A stretch of DNA of 64,000 nt from Atopobium minutum (lineage in GTDB: Bacteria; Actinomycetota; Coriobacteriia; Coriobacteriales; Atopobiaceae): the NCBI GenBank assembly GCA_900105895.1, contig FNSH01000001.1, positions 1,414,501 through 1,478,500 of the forward strand. The letters are read 5' to 3'. A model generated the notes under the pieces. That model was not told the DNA's origin, did not search any database, and saw only the letters and a program-made list of their open reading frames with translations. The position numbers and the translations under genes were made by a program. Numbering within the stretch: the stretch's first letter is position 1; every line of letters starts with the position of its first letter. This document shows positions 53,902 to 63,788 of the stretch, piece after piece.

Positions 53902-55149
53902 TTGAGTGAGATTCAGAACTCGTCCATCTTCTCTCTCGACGACATTTCTGACGAGGAGATGAACAACCTTATCGACGGTACTATTACCGACTTTGACGAG
54001 AATGACTTGGTAACTGGTACTATCGTCAAGATCGAGCGCGATGAGGTCCTGCTGGACATCGGCTTTAAGTCTGAGGGTGTAATTCCTGTTCGCGAGCTGT
54101 CCATTCGCAAGGATGCCAACCCTGCTGACATCGTAAACATGGGTGATGAGATTGAGGCTTTGGTTCTCCAGAAGGAGGACAAGGACGGTCGTCTGATCCT
54201 TTCCAAGAAGCGTGCTGAGTATGAGCGCGCTTGGAACCGCATTGAAGAGAAGTTCAATGCTGGCGAGAACGTTGAGGGTGAGGTTATCGAGGTTGTTAAG
54301 GGCGGCTTGATCCTTGACATTGGCCTTCGTGGCTTCTTGCCCGCTTCCTTGGTTGACCTTCGTCGCGTTAAGGACTTGGCTGCATACATGGGCACGCGTA
54401 TTGAGGCTCGTGTCATTGAGATGGACCGCAACCGCAACAATGTTGTTCTGTCTCGTCGTGTTGTGCTTGAGGAGGCTCGTAAGGCAGAGCGCTCCGAGAT
54501 TCTTACCAAGCTTCAGTCTGGTATGCGTCTTAAGGGCAACGTATCCTCCATCGTTGACTTTGGCGCCTTTGTTGACCTTGGCGGCATTGATGGTCTTATT
54601 CACATCTCTGAGCTTTCTTGGAACCACGTTAACCACCCGTCTGAGGTTGTTAAGGTTGGTCAGGAGGTTGAGGTTCAGGTACTCGACGTTGACCTGAGCC
54701 GTGAGCGCATCTCCCTTGGTTTGAAGCAGACCACCGAGGATCCTTGGCACACGCTTGTTAAGAAGTATCCCGTTGGCGCAATCGTTGAGGGTGCGGTAAC
54801 CAAGCTTGTTACCTTTGGCGCCTTTGTTGACCTTGGCGATGGCATTGAGGGCCTTGTTCACATCTCCGAGATGGCCAAGCAGCACGTTGACGCCCCTGCA
54901 CAGGTATGCAAGGTTGGCGATACCGTACAGGTTAAGGTAATGGAGATCGACCTTGATCGTCGTCGCATTTCTCTGTCCATGAAGGCAGCTGCTGAGACCT
55001 TGGGTATTGATATTGATGTAGAGCCTCTTGAGGGCGAAGCTGCTCCTGTAGCTGAGGCACAGACCGAGGCAGAGGCAGAAACTGAGGCAGCACCCGAGGC
55101 AGTAGAGGCTGAGGCACAGCAGACTGCTGAGAAGCCTGTCGAGGAGTAG
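53902..55149 (+). CDS. rpsA: Ribosomal protein S1 (bS1), TTG start
   Basis: The 415-residue protein has four S1 RNA-binding repeats (about 30-100, 115-185, 200-270 and 285-355). The third and fourth are the clearest (SIVDFGAFVDLGGIDGLIHI and KLVTFGAFVDLGDGIEGLVH). The last 50 residues are Glu/Ala-rich. Four repeats is the usual actinobacterial form; six is typical for Escherichia coli. S1 brings mRNA to the 30S subunit. The start is TTG with AAAGGGG seven bases upstream. A terminator follows. Confidence 0.95.
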   Translation: MSEIQNSSIFSLDDISDEEMNNLIDGTITDFDENDLVTGTIVKIERDEVLLDIGFKSEGVIPVRELSIRKDANPADIVNMGDEIEALVLQKEDKDGRLILSKKRAEYERAWNRIEEKFNAGENVEGEVIEVVKGGLILDIGLRGFLPASLVDLRRVKDLAAYMGTRIEARVIEMDRNRNNVVLSRRVVLEEARKAERSEILTKLQSGMRLKGNVSSIVDFGAFVDLGGIDGLIHISELSWNHVNHPSEVVKVGQEVEVQVLDVDLSRERISLGLKQTTEDPWHTLVKKYPVGAIVEGAVTKLVTFGAFVDLGDGIEGLVHISEMAKQHVDAPAQVCKVGDTVQVKVMEIDLDRRRISLSMKAAAETLGIDIDVEPLEGEAAPVAEAQTEAEAETEAAPEAVEAEAQQTAEKPVEE

Positions 55150-55199
55150 TATTCTCGTCTGATACCTATAGCTGCTCTATAGCAAACTTGTATCGTAAG

Positions 55200-55229
55200 C
55201 CCGTCTTCTTATAGGAAGGCGGGTTTTTT
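55200..55229 (+). terminator. Terminator of rpsA
   Basis: A 9-bp stem with one G-U pair (55200-55208 with 55215-55223) is followed by six T residues. Confidence 0.87.
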
Positions 55230-55375
55230 GTTTATCATCTTGGTAACAGTCCTATTTCCAATTGATAAACACGCTTGTTGTGCAGGCCAGTATGATTCAT
55301 AGTATATTTGCAACACTAGTCGAGATTCCTTATCTTGGTAGTGGGGACTATTGTTGATTATGAAAGGGTGGGCGC

Positions 55376-57004
55376 ATGTTGGGAAATTCCTTTAGCCGCC
55401 GCAGCTTCCTCAAGGGTTCTGCTGTTGCCGCTGGCGCTGTTGCAACTACAAGTCTTGCTGGTTGTGCGGGTGCTGGCTCAAACTCTGATTCCAAGAAGAA
55501 GATTTTTAAGTTTGGTCAGGCAAATGCGAAGCTGGGTCTAGACATGCAGAAGTCCACGTCTTCCGGTAGCTCCTCCATTGCAGACTCCATCTTTGAGGCA
55601 CCCTTGCGTTGGACTGAGGATAACGAGCTTGTTCCTTGCTTGCTCAAGGAAGTTCCTACCTTTGAGTCTGATGGTGTCACGCTTAAGTGTGAGCTCAAGG
55701 AGGGCGTCAAGTTCCACGACGGTACTACCCTTACTGCAAACGACGTAAAGTATTCTTTTGAGCGTATGTTTACGCCTGCTACCGGCGCTAAGTCTGCCTA
55801 TATGTATGACGTCATCAAGGGCGCTCCTGAAATGCTTGCGGGCAGCGCTACGGAGCTTGAGGGTCTTACGGTTGATGATGATACACACTTCACCTTTACG
55901 CTTTCTTTTCCCATGGTTTCTTTCGTAAGCAATCTTGGCATTTCCTATGCCCACATCTTCCCCAAGGATGCCTGTGAAAAGGCTGGTGACAAGTGGGGCA
56001 CTGGCACCGACGTAGTTGGTACAGGTAAGTACAAGGTTAAGTCCAATGATGATACCAATGAGGTTATTCTCGAGAAGTTCGAGGATTACCATGACGGCAC
56101 GCCTGCTTTGGACGAGGTCCACTACGTGTATTACGATGACGTCAATACCAAGCTCAAGGCCTTCAAAAATGGCGACATTGACATGTGCGACTTGGATGCC
56201 ACTCAGATAGCTCAGGCTGTTAAGGATCCAGAGCTCAAAGACCTTATCACCAGCTATGATCAGCTGGGCGTGCAGTTTATCAACCTCAACCTTAAAGAGG
56301 ATATGGGCCTTACCGATAAGCGCATTCGTCAGGCACTTTCTTTGGCCATCAACCGCCAAGAGATGATTGACACTATGCTTTCCGGCAAGGGTACCGCCTG
56401 TTCTGGCTGGTTGGCCCCTGCAACTCCTGGTTATGATAAGGATGCTGCTGCTTTTGAGTACGATACGGATAAGGCTCAGGCACTTTTGAAAGAGGCTGGC
56501 GTAAGCAACTTGAAGCTTTCTGCTAAGGTTCGTTCCGGTCTGTCCGAGAAGCTGCTTACTGCCGTGCAGGCTTACTGGCAAAAAGTTGGCGTAGAGCTGA
56601 GCATTCAGGCTGAGGATAATGGTGTTTGGGCAAGTGACTGGGCGGACGGTAACCTGCAGATCACTTCTCTTGGTTGGTTCCCTCTGTTTGCTGATGCAGA
56701 CAACCACATGTATACCTACTTCTACAGCAAAAATGCCGAGAAGAAGTCTTCGTTCTACAAGAATGATGAGTTTGACAAGCTGGTTTCTGAAGCACGTGTT
56801 GATCAAGATGAGACCAAGCGTGCCGATAACTACAAGCAGGCAGATAACCTGCTTACCCGTGAGGACTATGCAACCATTCCTCTGTACTGGCCTCAAGGTT
56901 CTTTCGTAGCCAAAGACTATGTTTTGAACGCTAAGGTTGGAAACCTTATTTACCACGCCTTCGATATTGATATCGACACCTCAAAGGAAGACTACACGGG
57001 TTAG
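55376..57004 (+). CDS. Peptide ABC transporter substrate-binding lipoprotein
   Basis: The 542-residue binding protein (SBP family 5, OppA/DppA-like) captures oligopeptides outside the cell. The N-terminus has a twin-arginine pattern SRRSFLKGSAV followed by a lipobox LAGC (about 26-29), so it is probably exported by Tat and lipid-anchored. Conserved family segments include LKEGVKFHDGTTLTANDVKY, VVGTGKYKVK and RIRQALSLAINRQEM. It is the first gene of a transport operon. A hairpin and a TATAAT-like hexamer separate it from the permeases, consistent with higher expression of the binding protein. Confidence 0.92.
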   Translation: MLGNSFSRRSFLKGSAVAAGAVATTSLAGCAGAGSNSDSKKKIFKFGQANAKLGLDMQKSTSSGSSSIADSIFEAPLRWTEDNELVPCLLKEVPTFESDGVTLKCELKEGVKFHDGTTLTANDVKYSFERMFTPATGAKSAYMYDVIKGAPEMLAGSATELEGLTVDDDTHFTFTLSFPMVSFVSNLGISYAHIFPKDACEKAGDKWGTGTDVVGTGKYKVKSNDDTNEVILEKFEDYHDGTPALDEVHYVYYDDVNTKLKAFKNGDIDMCDLDATQIAQAVKDPELKDLITSYDQLGVQFINLNLKEDMGLTDKRIRQALSLAINRQEMIDTMLSGKGTACSGWLAPATPGYDKDAAAFEYDTDKAQALLKEAGVSNLKLSAKVRSGLSEKLLTAVQAYWQKVGVELSIQAEDNGVWASDWADGNLQITSLGWFPLFADADNHMYTYFYSKNAEKKSSFYKNDEFDKLVSEARVDQDETKRADNYKQADNLLTREDYATIPLYWPQGSFVAKDYVLNAKVGNLIYHAFDIDIDTSKEDYTG

Positions 57005-57024
57005 TTCTTCTGTAACGCGCAGGG

Positions 57025-57067
57025 TATAATGCACAAAGGCGCTGCAGTACAAAGCGGCGCCTTTGTG
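57025..57067 (+). promoter_or_regulatory. Intra-operon hairpin and TATAAT between binding protein and permeases
   Basis: A perfect 11-bp stem (57032-57042 with 57057-57067) follows the binding-protein stop by 27 bases. A TATAAT hexamer lies just before it (57025-57030). There is a T-rich tail (TATCTTTTG). It may partly terminate transcription or protect the upstream mRNA. Confidence 0.5.
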
Positions 57068-57158
57068 TATCTTTTGCAAGACATACCACAGCAGTTGCCA
57101 GGAGGTTAGGAGTGGTAGCTTCTGTAAGGCATGTCACGTGCATGATAGGAGGAGCCAG

Positions 57159-58094
57159 ATGAGGAGTTTCCTCACAAAGAGGATTTTGCAGGCACTAGGC
57201 GTTATTTTTTGCATTTCGCTTATTACATTTTTTGTACTTAATATCGTTCCCGGAGATCCTGTTCGCATCATGATGGGCGATATGGCAGACGAGCAAACCA
57301 TTGCTCAAGTACGACACAATATGGGTCTTGATAAGCCCATTCCGGAACAGTATGTGAACTGGTTTACCGGGATGATTCAGGGTGATTTTGGTGTGTCATA
57401 CACCCAAAAGAAGCCGGTCGTATTCCTTATCGCTAAGGCTATTGCTATCACGGGAGTGCTTGCAGGCTTTGCCTATCTGTTTGCTTTAGTTTTTGGCCTG
57501 GTTATTGGGGTTGTCGCTGCCGTTTTCCATGGTAAGTGGATTGACCGCACCCTTATGGCACTTTCGATCTTAGGTATCTCTGCACCTTCATTCTGGGTGG
57601 CTATTATCGTCCAGATTATTTTTGCGCTTACCCTTAAGTGGTTCCCCTTATCTGGTGTAAAGACACCCGCCAGCTATGTGCTGCCGGTTATTGCTTTAGG
57701 CACGCAATATGCTGCATCCATTGCTCGCGTAACGCGTACGTCTATGCTGGACGTGCTTAACCAAGATTTTATGCGTACTGCAGAAGCAAAAGGCTTAAAG
57801 CCTGGTGTCATTATTTTGGGTCATGGTTTGCGCAATGCCCTGATTCCCATTATTACTATTGCGGGTACGCAGTTAGGAAACATCCTTACGGGTTCGTTGC
57901 TCATTGAGTCCGTGTTTGGCATTCCTGGTGTGGGCAAGCTTTTGCTCGATGCAATCAATGCACGTGATCTGCCTCTTATTGAGGGCGGCGTTATGTACAT
58001 TGCATTTATCTGCGTAGTTGTGTACCTGCTCGTAGATGTGCTTTACGCCGTAGTAGATCCACGCATCCGACTCGGAGGGGAGGCAGCAGAATAA
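57159..58094 (+). CDS. Peptide ABC transporter permease (DppB/OppB type)
   Basis: The 311-residue inner-membrane permease has six helices and begins FLTKRILQALGVIFCISLIT. FVLNIVPGDP and the GLDKPIPEQYVNWF loop follow. The coupling-loop region is RTAEAKGLKPGVIILGHGLRNA. The ATG at 57159 has AGGAGG upstream; the longer open frame upstream was rejected. It overlaps the next gene by one base. Confidence 0.93.
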   Translation: MRSFLTKRILQALGVIFCISLITFFVLNIVPGDPVRIMMGDMADEQTIAQVRHNMGLDKPIPEQYVNWFTGMIQGDFGVSYTQKKPVVFLIAKAIAITGVLAGFAYLFALVFGLVIGVVAAVFHGKWIDRTLMALSILGISAPSFWVAIIVQIIFALTLKWFPLSGVKTPASYVLPVIALGTQYAASIARVTRTSMLDVLNQDFMRTAEAKGLKPGVIILGHGLRNALIPIITIAGTQLGNILTGSLLIESVFGIPGVGKLLLDAINARDLPLIEGGVMYIAFICVVVYLLVDVLYAVVDPRIRLGGEAAE

Positions 58095-59050
58095 TGGCAC
58101 TGTTAACGAGTGATAAAAAATCCCAAAAGGTGCAAGAGGCCGAACGGGTTGCTACATCCGCTGCTCAGGCTCAACAAGATGAGCGTACTTCTCCAAGCAA
58201 AAAGCGTGCAGAGAGTTACTGGGCGGTTAGTTGGAACATCTTTAAGAAGAACAAGCTGGGTATGGTTTGTCTGTTTGTTGTTTTGGTGCTGGTAGTGGTG
58301 GCAATTTTTGCGCCCCTGCTCACACCTTACAATCCAGATACCCAATCGTTGGCGGATATGCTGCAAAAACCTTCTGCGGCGCACCTGTTTGGCACCGATG
58401 AGTTTGGTCGCGATATTTTGTCGCGCGTCATTTATGGTTGCCGAGTGTCACTTTCTGTAGGAGTGGTTTCTCAGTTGCTGGCACTGTTTATTGGCTTTTT
58501 TGCAGGTGTTTGTGCTGGCTACTTTGGTGGCTGGGTAGATGCAGTCATCTCTTTTATCATCCAGGTTTTCTCGTCCTTCCCATTCTTGCTGTTTGCCATT
58601 GTCGTCATGTTTGTTATGGGACCTGGACTTACCAATCTGTATGTAGCTTTAGGTTTGCTTATGTGGACCAGTACCGCGCGTTTGGTTAGAGGTGACGTTA
58701 TGCGCCTTAAGGGCTCTGAGTATATTCAGTCCTGCATTTTAAGCGGTGGTAAGAGCTGGCGCATTATTATGAAGCACCTGCTTCCCAACTGTGTCTCTAC
58801 GCTGATTATTGTCTCTACGCTGGGTATTCCTAATGCTATTTTGTCTGAGGCTTCGCTGTCATTTTTGGGTTTGGGTGTACAACCACCCATGTCCTCGTGG
58901 GGTCAGATGATTTCTGCATCGCAGCCGTATATTCAGTCTAATACCAATTATTCTGTCGTCCCTGGTTTGGCTGTCATCATTACCGTTATGGCCTTTAATC
59001 TGTTGGGTGATGCGCTGCGCGATGCACTCGATCCCAAGATGCGTTCATAG
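58094..59050 (+). CDS. Peptide ABC transporter permease (DppC/OppC type)
   Basis: The 318-residue partner permease has a polar N-terminus of about 35 residues, then WNIFKKNKLGMVCLFVVLVL. Next come the LFGTDEFGRDILSRVIYG signature of OppC proteins and EASLSFLGLGVQPPMSSWG near the end. The ATG overlaps the previous stop (TAATG). Confidence 0.94.
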   Translation: MALLTSDKKSQKVQEAERVATSAAQAQQDERTSPSKKRAESYWAVSWNIFKKNKLGMVCLFVVLVLVVVAIFAPLLTPYNPDTQSLADMLQKPSAAHLFGTDEFGRDILSRVIYGCRVSLSVGVVSQLLALFIGFFAGVCAGYFGGWVDAVISFIIQVFSSFPFLLFAIVVMFVMGPGLTNLYVALGLLMWTSTARLVRGDVMRLKGSEYIQSCILSGGKSWRIIMKHLLPNCVSTLIIVSTLGIPNAILSEASLSFLGLGVQPPMSSWGQMISASQPYIQSNTNYSVVPGLAVIITVMAFNLLGDALRDALDPKMRS

Positions 59051-59063
59051 GGGAGGAGGAACC

Positions 59064-60161
59064 ATGACCCAAGAACAGACCAAACATGTTACCAACTCCG
59101 ATGCGGTAGCTCAGGAATATGCCGAGGTGGCAGAAGATCTGGTATGCGAGCGCCTTAAAGAAGGCGGTCGTCGAGAAGTGCTTTTGCGCGTTAAAGATTT
59201 AAGCGTCACGTTGTTTACCGAGGATGGCGCTCTTCCGGCAATTACCGACCTTTCGTTTATCATGCGTAAGGGAGAAACCCTTGCTGTGGTAGGCGAGTCT
59301 GGCTGCGGTAAGTCTATGACGGCGCTATCCGTTATGGGCCTTTTGCCTACGCCTCCTGCAAAGATTACCAACGGCTCCATTGAGCTTTCGGGCGTAGATA
59401 TGACTAAGCTTACTGCGGATGAAATGCGTCAATATCGTGGTAACAAGCTCGGCATGATTTTCCAGGAGCCCATGACCTCGCTTAATCCTGTTATGACAGC
59501 GGGTAAGCAAATCCGTGAAGGCATCCTAGCGCACAATCCTAAAATGGATAAAAAAGAGGCGGATGCCCGTGCTTTGAGGATGATTAAGCTGGTTGGTATC
59601 CCTGCTCCCGAGAAGGTCTTTAAGAGCTATCCACATGAGCTTTCTGGTGGTATGCGCCAACGTATCATGATTGCTATAGCTTTGGCTTGTCAGCCCGAGC
59701 TGCTTATTTGTGATGAGCCAACCACTGCTTTGGATGTAACCATTCAAGCTCAGATCCTGCAGCTCATAGACCGAATGCGAGAAGAGCTCAACACAGCCGT
59801 TATGCTTATCACGCATGATATGGGTGTGGTATCCGAAATGGCAGATTGGGTGCTGGTTATGTATGCGGGCCACAAGGTGGAGTACACCGTGGCGCCAGAG
59901 CTGTTTACCAATCCGCTACATCCGTATTCCAAGGGTCTTATCAACTCTATTCCTTCTTTGGATTCCGCGGTGGATACCCTCTATGCCATTCCTGGTAATG
60001 TTCCTATGTTGGCAGATATGCCCGATGGTTGTCCCTTCCATCCACGCTGCCCCTTTGCAAAGAGTATCTGTCGTAAGCACACGCCTCAGTTTGAGAAGGT
60101 TAAGGGCGATAAGAACCATAGGGTTGCCTGCTGGATGTATACCGAAAGCTGGGGTGAGTAA
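59064..60161 (+). CDS. Peptide ABC transporter ATPase (DppD/OppD type)
   Basis: The 365-residue ATPase has Walker A VVGESGCGKSMTALS, the Q-loop MIFQEPMTSLNPV, signature ELSGGMRQRIMIA and Walker B LLICDEPTTALDVT. The C-terminal oligopeptide-transporter Cys region CPFHPRCPFAKSICRKHTP suggests a 4Fe-4S site as in OppD/DppD. A 40-residue N-terminal extension precedes the domain. GGGGAGGAGGA precedes the ATG at 59064. Confidence 0.94.
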   Translation: MTQEQTKHVTNSDAVAQEYAEVAEDLVCERLKEGGRREVLLRVKDLSVTLFTEDGALPAITDLSFIMRKGETLAVVGESGCGKSMTALSVMGLLPTPPAKITNGSIELSGVDMTKLTADEMRQYRGNKLGMIFQEPMTSLNPVMTAGKQIREGILAHNPKMDKKEADARALRMIKLVGIPAPEKVFKSYPHELSGGMRQRIMIAIALACQPELLICDEPTTALDVTIQAQILQLIDRMREELNTAVMLITHDMGVVSEMADWVLVMYAGHKVEYTVAPELFTNPLHPYSKGLINSIPSLDSAVDTLYAIPGNVPMLADMPDGCPFHPRCPFAKSICRKHTPQFEKVKGDKNHRVACWMYTESWGE

Positions 60162-60163
60162 GC

Positions 60164-61234
60164 ATGGGTAAAAGTTTTGATACCACCGATGTGGTGCTTA
60201 AGGTAGAACACCTCACCAAGCATTACCCCATTAAAAAAGGTTTGTTTAGCAAGTCTCATCAGATGGTGCATGCGCTTGAGGATGTATCCTTTGAGCTGCA
60301 TCGTGGAGAGACCTTTGCCATAGTAGGAGAATCTGGCTGTGGTAAATCCACCACAGGCAAGTGCATCTTACGCTTAACAGAACCTACGAGCGGTACGGTG
60401 CAGGTGGGTGATACGGACTTTACGAGCTTGAGCGGCAACGAGCTTACGGCTGCACGCCAAAAGCTCAAACTGATCTTCCAGGATCCCTATAGCTCACTTA
60501 ATCCTCGTATGACGGTTGCGGATATCATTGCAGAGCCGCTTGATATTGCAGGCGTTTGCAAAACCAAGAAAGAGCGTGACCGCCGTATTGAGGAGGTCAT
60601 GGATGCAGTAAACCTAGACCTTTCGTACAAGTATCGCTATCCCCACGAGTTTTCTGGTGGTCAGCGTCAGCGCATAGGTATTGCTCGCGCCATTGCGCTT
60701 GTTCCAGATATTGTTGTGTGCGATGAGCCTGTGTCTGCCTTGGACGTTTCTGTGCAAGCAAAGGTTATTAATCTGCTCGAAGAGCTGCAGGAAAAGCTGG
60801 GGCTTTCGTATATTTTTATCAGCCATGATCTCTCGGTGGTAAAGCACATTTCCGATACGGTTATGGTTATGTACTTGGGTCATGAGATGGAGCTAGCACG
60901 CAAGGACGATCTTTTCGAGAAGCCCCTCCATCCGTACACCCAAGCACTTTTGGATGTTATTCCTCGCATTGCACATGAGCGCATTCAAGATAAAAGAATC
61001 TTGCAAGGTGACGTTCCTAGCCCTACCAATCCTCCACAGGGTTGTGTGTTTCACACGCGTTGCACCAAGTGTATGAAGGTCTGCACTCAGCGTGCTCCCG
61101 AGCTCACGGAGGTAGAGGGTGGACATATGTGTGCTTGTCATTTGTATGATAAGACCTTATCGGAAGATCAGCGTACGCCTGCACTTAACGCGGCGTTAGT
61201 GGCAGCCATGAATGGCAACACAGCCATGCAATAA
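60164..61234 (+). CDS. Peptide ABC transporter ATPase (DppF/OppF type)
   Basis: The 356-residue second ATPase has Walker A VGESGCGKSTTGKCILRL, Q-loop LIFQDPYSSLNPRM, signature EFSGGQRQRIGIARA, Walker B IVVCDEPVSALDVS and the C-terminal CVFHTRCTKCMKVCTQRAP region. It starts two bases after the DppD stop and completes the importer. Together the five genes form a full binding protein, two permeases and two ATPases. Confidence 0.94.
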   Translation: MGKSFDTTDVVLKVEHLTKHYPIKKGLFSKSHQMVHALEDVSFELHRGETFAIVGESGCGKSTTGKCILRLTEPTSGTVQVGDTDFTSLSGNELTAARQKLKLIFQDPYSSLNPRMTVADIIAEPLDIAGVCKTKKERDRRIEEVMDAVNLDLSYKYRYPHEFSGGQRQRIGIARAIALVPDIVVCDEPVSALDVSVQAKVINLLEELQEKLGLSYIFISHDLSVVKHISDTVMVMYLGHEMELARKDDLFEKPLHPYTQALLDVIPRIAHERIQDKRILQGDVPSPTNPPQGCVFHTRCTKCMKVCTQRAPELTEVEGGHMCACHLYDKTLSEDQRTPALNAALVAAMNGNTAMQ

Positions 61235-61254
61235 CACAAAGCAGATGAAACGTA

Positions 61255-61281
61255 TAGGGCTCGCACAAACGGCGGGCCCTA
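61255..61281 (+). promoter_or_regulatory. Hairpin between transporter and pepT
   Basis: A 10-bp stem with one G-U pair (61255-61264 with 61272-61281) lies 20 bases after the ATPase stop. There is no T run, so it is more likely an mRNA processing or stability element than a terminator. Confidence 0.4.
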
Positions 61282-61300
61282 CCTCTATGAAAGGTATGTT

Positions 61301-62560
61301 ATGAGTGATGTTGTTGAGCGTTTTATAAAGTATTGTGAAGTGGCCTCACAGTCCAATCCACTAACTGCAGATACGGTTCCTTCTACGCCCAGTCAGTTTG
61401 AGATGGCCCGTGTAGTTGCTGCGGATTTAAAAGAGCTTGGCGCTCAAGAGGTAGAGGTAGATGAACATGCATATCTTACCGCCCATTGGCCCGCGTCTGA
61501 GGGTGCGCAAGACCTTCCAGCCTTGGGACTGTGCTGCCATCTAGACACAGCTTGGCAAAGCTACGGTGATGTAGTTCGTCCTCAAATCAAGCACTATGAG
61601 GGCGGAACGTTGGTCATTGGCAATGATCGTGATGGTAAAGAGGTCTTTGTTTCTCCCCAAACCAATGAGCATCTGACCAACATGGTGGGGTGGGATCTGA
61701 TTACCTCAGACGGTACCTCTTTGCTTGGCGGTGACGATAAGGCCGGCGTAGCCATGATCGTTTCATTGCTGGCGCGCTTAAAAGACAATCCTTCATTGCC
61801 TCACCCACGCCTCTCAATCGCGTTTGTGCCTGACGAGGAGATCGGTCACGGTGCCGCCCTGTTGGATATAGAGAAGTTTGGCGCAAGCTTTGGCTACACC
61901 ATTGACGGTGGTCCTCTGGGTGAGTTTTGCTATGAGACCTTTAACGCTGCCGAGGTAAACGTGCGTGCCAAGGGCCTGTCCGTCCATACCGGTACCGCTA
62001 AGGGCGTTATGATTAATGCGGCAGAGGCCATTATGAAATTCCATCAGATGATTCCTGTCCAAGAGCGCCCTGAGTACACGGAGGGCTACGACGGTTTTTA
62101 CTATCTTGAGCGTATGAGTGGTGACTGTGAGCAGGCTGCGGCAGACTATATCATTCGTGATCATGATCAAGCACTGGTAGAAAAACGTAAGCAAACCATG
62201 CGTGACGCTGCTGCTTTTATCAATCTGCAGTTTGGTCAAGAAGTCATAACGGTTGATGTGCATGACCAGTATCACAACCTTGCAGATGTGGTCACCAGGC
62301 CCGAGTATAAGCACTTAATCGATAATGCCCGTCGTGCGTATGCCAGCATTAACACAGAGATGACCTGTATTCCCATGCGCGGTGGTACAGATGGCAGCCA
62401 GCTTTCTTTCCGTGGTTTTGCGTGTGCCAATCTGTCCGCCTGCTACTACAATGCTCATGGTGTACGCGAATTTGTGCCCGTTCCTGAGCTTGAGGCCATG
62501 GTAGACATGCTCCAAGAGTTGGTTGCTCAATATGCAAAGCCCCAGGTAGTTGCAAAGTAG
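61301..62560 (+). CDS. pepT: Peptidase T (tripeptide aminopeptidase)
   Basis: The 419-residue di-zinc M20 enzyme removes the N-terminal residue of tripeptides. Motifs are LCCHLDTAWQSYGD (His, Asp), LLGGDDKAGVAMI (bridging Asp), VPDEEIGHGA (Glu pair), YTIDGGPLGE (Asp) and the lid GLSVHTGTAKGVM, with a final MRGGTDGSQLSF. It follows the peptide importer directly, so imported peptides would be cut at once. The ATG has AAAGG upstream. Confidence 0.95.
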   Translation: MSDVVERFIKYCEVASQSNPLTADTVPSTPSQFEMARVVAADLKELGAQEVEVDEHAYLTAHWPASEGAQDLPALGLCCHLDTAWQSYGDVVRPQIKHYEGGTLVIGNDRDGKEVFVSPQTNEHLTNMVGWDLITSDGTSLLGGDDKAGVAMIVSLLARLKDNPSLPHPRLSIAFVPDEEIGHGAALLDIEKFGASFGYTIDGGPLGEFCYETFNAAEVNVRAKGLSVHTGTAKGVMINAAEAIMKFHQMIPVQERPEYTEGYDGFYYLERMSGDCEQAAADYIIRDHDQALVEKRKQTMRDAAAFINLQFGQEVITVDVHDQYHNLADVVTRPEYKHLIDNARRAYASINTEMTCIPMRGGTDGSQLSFRGFACANLSACYYNAHGVREFVPVPELEAMVDMLQELVAQYAKPQVVAK

Positions 62561-62657
62561 CCTGATTCTTGTTCTGCAGCAATCAGTGCCCACGCATCTC
62601 AGTTTTTGGAAAGCACCTGCCAAGCACCTGTTAAGCAAACAGAAAGAAGAACCATAC

Positions 62658-63713
62658 ATGACCTATGACATTGACGCTCAATATCTGGTGGAAACCACAC
62701 GCAAGCTTATTGAAGTGGACAGCCCCGTGGGTTATTACCCAGAGATTCATGCGTATCTTAAGCAGCTGCTCGCAAATATGGGCTATAGCATGTACACGGA
62801 CAACAAATCCACTGCCTACGTACATGTTGCTGGTAAAGACTCCAGCAAAACCGTCTGTTTGGGAGCCCATCTAGATACTATTGGTCTTATCGTCCGCGGC
62901 TTTAATGATGATGGTACCCTGCGTGTGCGCCAGCTTGGCGGGATTAACTATCACTCTATTGAGGGGGAGACCGTTCGCATTCATTGTCGTAATGGCAATG
63001 TGGTGGATGGTCAGCTTATTTGCAACAAGCACTCCGTTCACGTGTTTGCAGACTGCCGAGAAACCCCTCGTGATGAAGACCATATGTCCATTTCCATTAT
63101 TGGTGACGTCAAAACTGCTGAGGATACTCGTTTGTTAGGCATAACGCCTGGTGCCATCGTGGCGGTTGATCCGCATTTTGTGTCGTATGACAATGGCTAT
63201 CTGGTTGGTCGTTATATTGACGATAAAGCTGCGGTAGCGGTGTTGTTAGACACCCTGCAATGGATGAAGGCTACGGGTACAAAGCCGGCGTTTGACACCG
63301 TGTTTGCATTTCCTATCTTTGAGGAAATTGGTCATGGTGGCTCTTATGTTCCTGCCGAGATAAGCGAGTATGTAGCCTTAGACATTACCTTGCTTGGCCC
63401 TGACTACGATGGTGATGAGCACTCTGTAGGCATTATTGTTTCTGATGCTCGTGGACCCTATGATTGGGAGCTTTCTAACCAGCTTATCGGTGCTGCTCAA
63501 AAGGTATGTGATGAGGGGAAGTGGAACACACAGGTGTGCTTCCACTATTCTACAGATGCTTCCGCTGCATATTGCTTGGGCAATAATATGAAGAGCGCCG
63601 CGTTTGGTATGGCTTGCCTTAATACACATGGCCGCGAGCGCTGCCATGCGGATGCTCTGGTACAGACCGCAAAGCTTACTCGTGCCTATGTGGTAGGGGA
63701 GCACCTTGCATAA
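62658..63713 (+). CDS. M42-family aminopeptidase
   Basis: The 351-residue cytosolic metallo-aminopeptidase (FrvX/YsdC-like, often a tetrahedral dodecamer) shows LGAHLDTIGLIVRG (metal His), VAVDPHFVSYD, GRYIDDKAAVAVLL (bridging Asp) and PIFEEIGHGGSYVPAE (Glu pair). The final metal-ligand region is HGRERCHADAL. The ATG at 62658 has AGAAAGAAGA upstream; the open frame reaches back into pepT, but that start was rejected. It forms the end of a peptide-uptake and degradation cluster. Confidence 0.9.
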   Translation: MTYDIDAQYLVETTRKLIEVDSPVGYYPEIHAYLKQLLANMGYSMYTDNKSTAYVHVAGKDSSKTVCLGAHLDTIGLIVRGFNDDGTLRVRQLGGINYHSIEGETVRIHCRNGNVVDGQLICNKHSVHVFADCRETPRDEDHMSISIIGDVKTAEDTRLLGITPGAIVAVDPHFVSYDNGYLVGRYIDDKAAVAVLLDTLQWMKATGTKPAFDTVFAFPIFEEIGHGGSYVPAEISEYVALDITLLGPDYDGDEHSVGIIVSDARGPYDWELSNQLIGAAQKVCDEGKWNTQVCFHYSTDASAAYCLGNNMKSAAFGMACLNTHGRERCHADALVQTAKLTRAYVVGEHLA

Positions 63714-63788
63714 GGGTGGAATCTCATATTACAAATAATAGCTGTAACTATTACATGTAATTTTTGTATCTAAGTGCTATAAAGCGTG

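Noticed and set aside
53758..54885. 375-codon minus-strand frame opposite rpsA
   Set aside because: Repetitive Leu/Asn/Val composition arises from antisense reading of the S1 repeats.
55538..56956. 472-codon minus-strand frame opposite the peptide-binding protein
   Set aside because: Antisense shadow; the plus strand has the signal peptide and family motifs.
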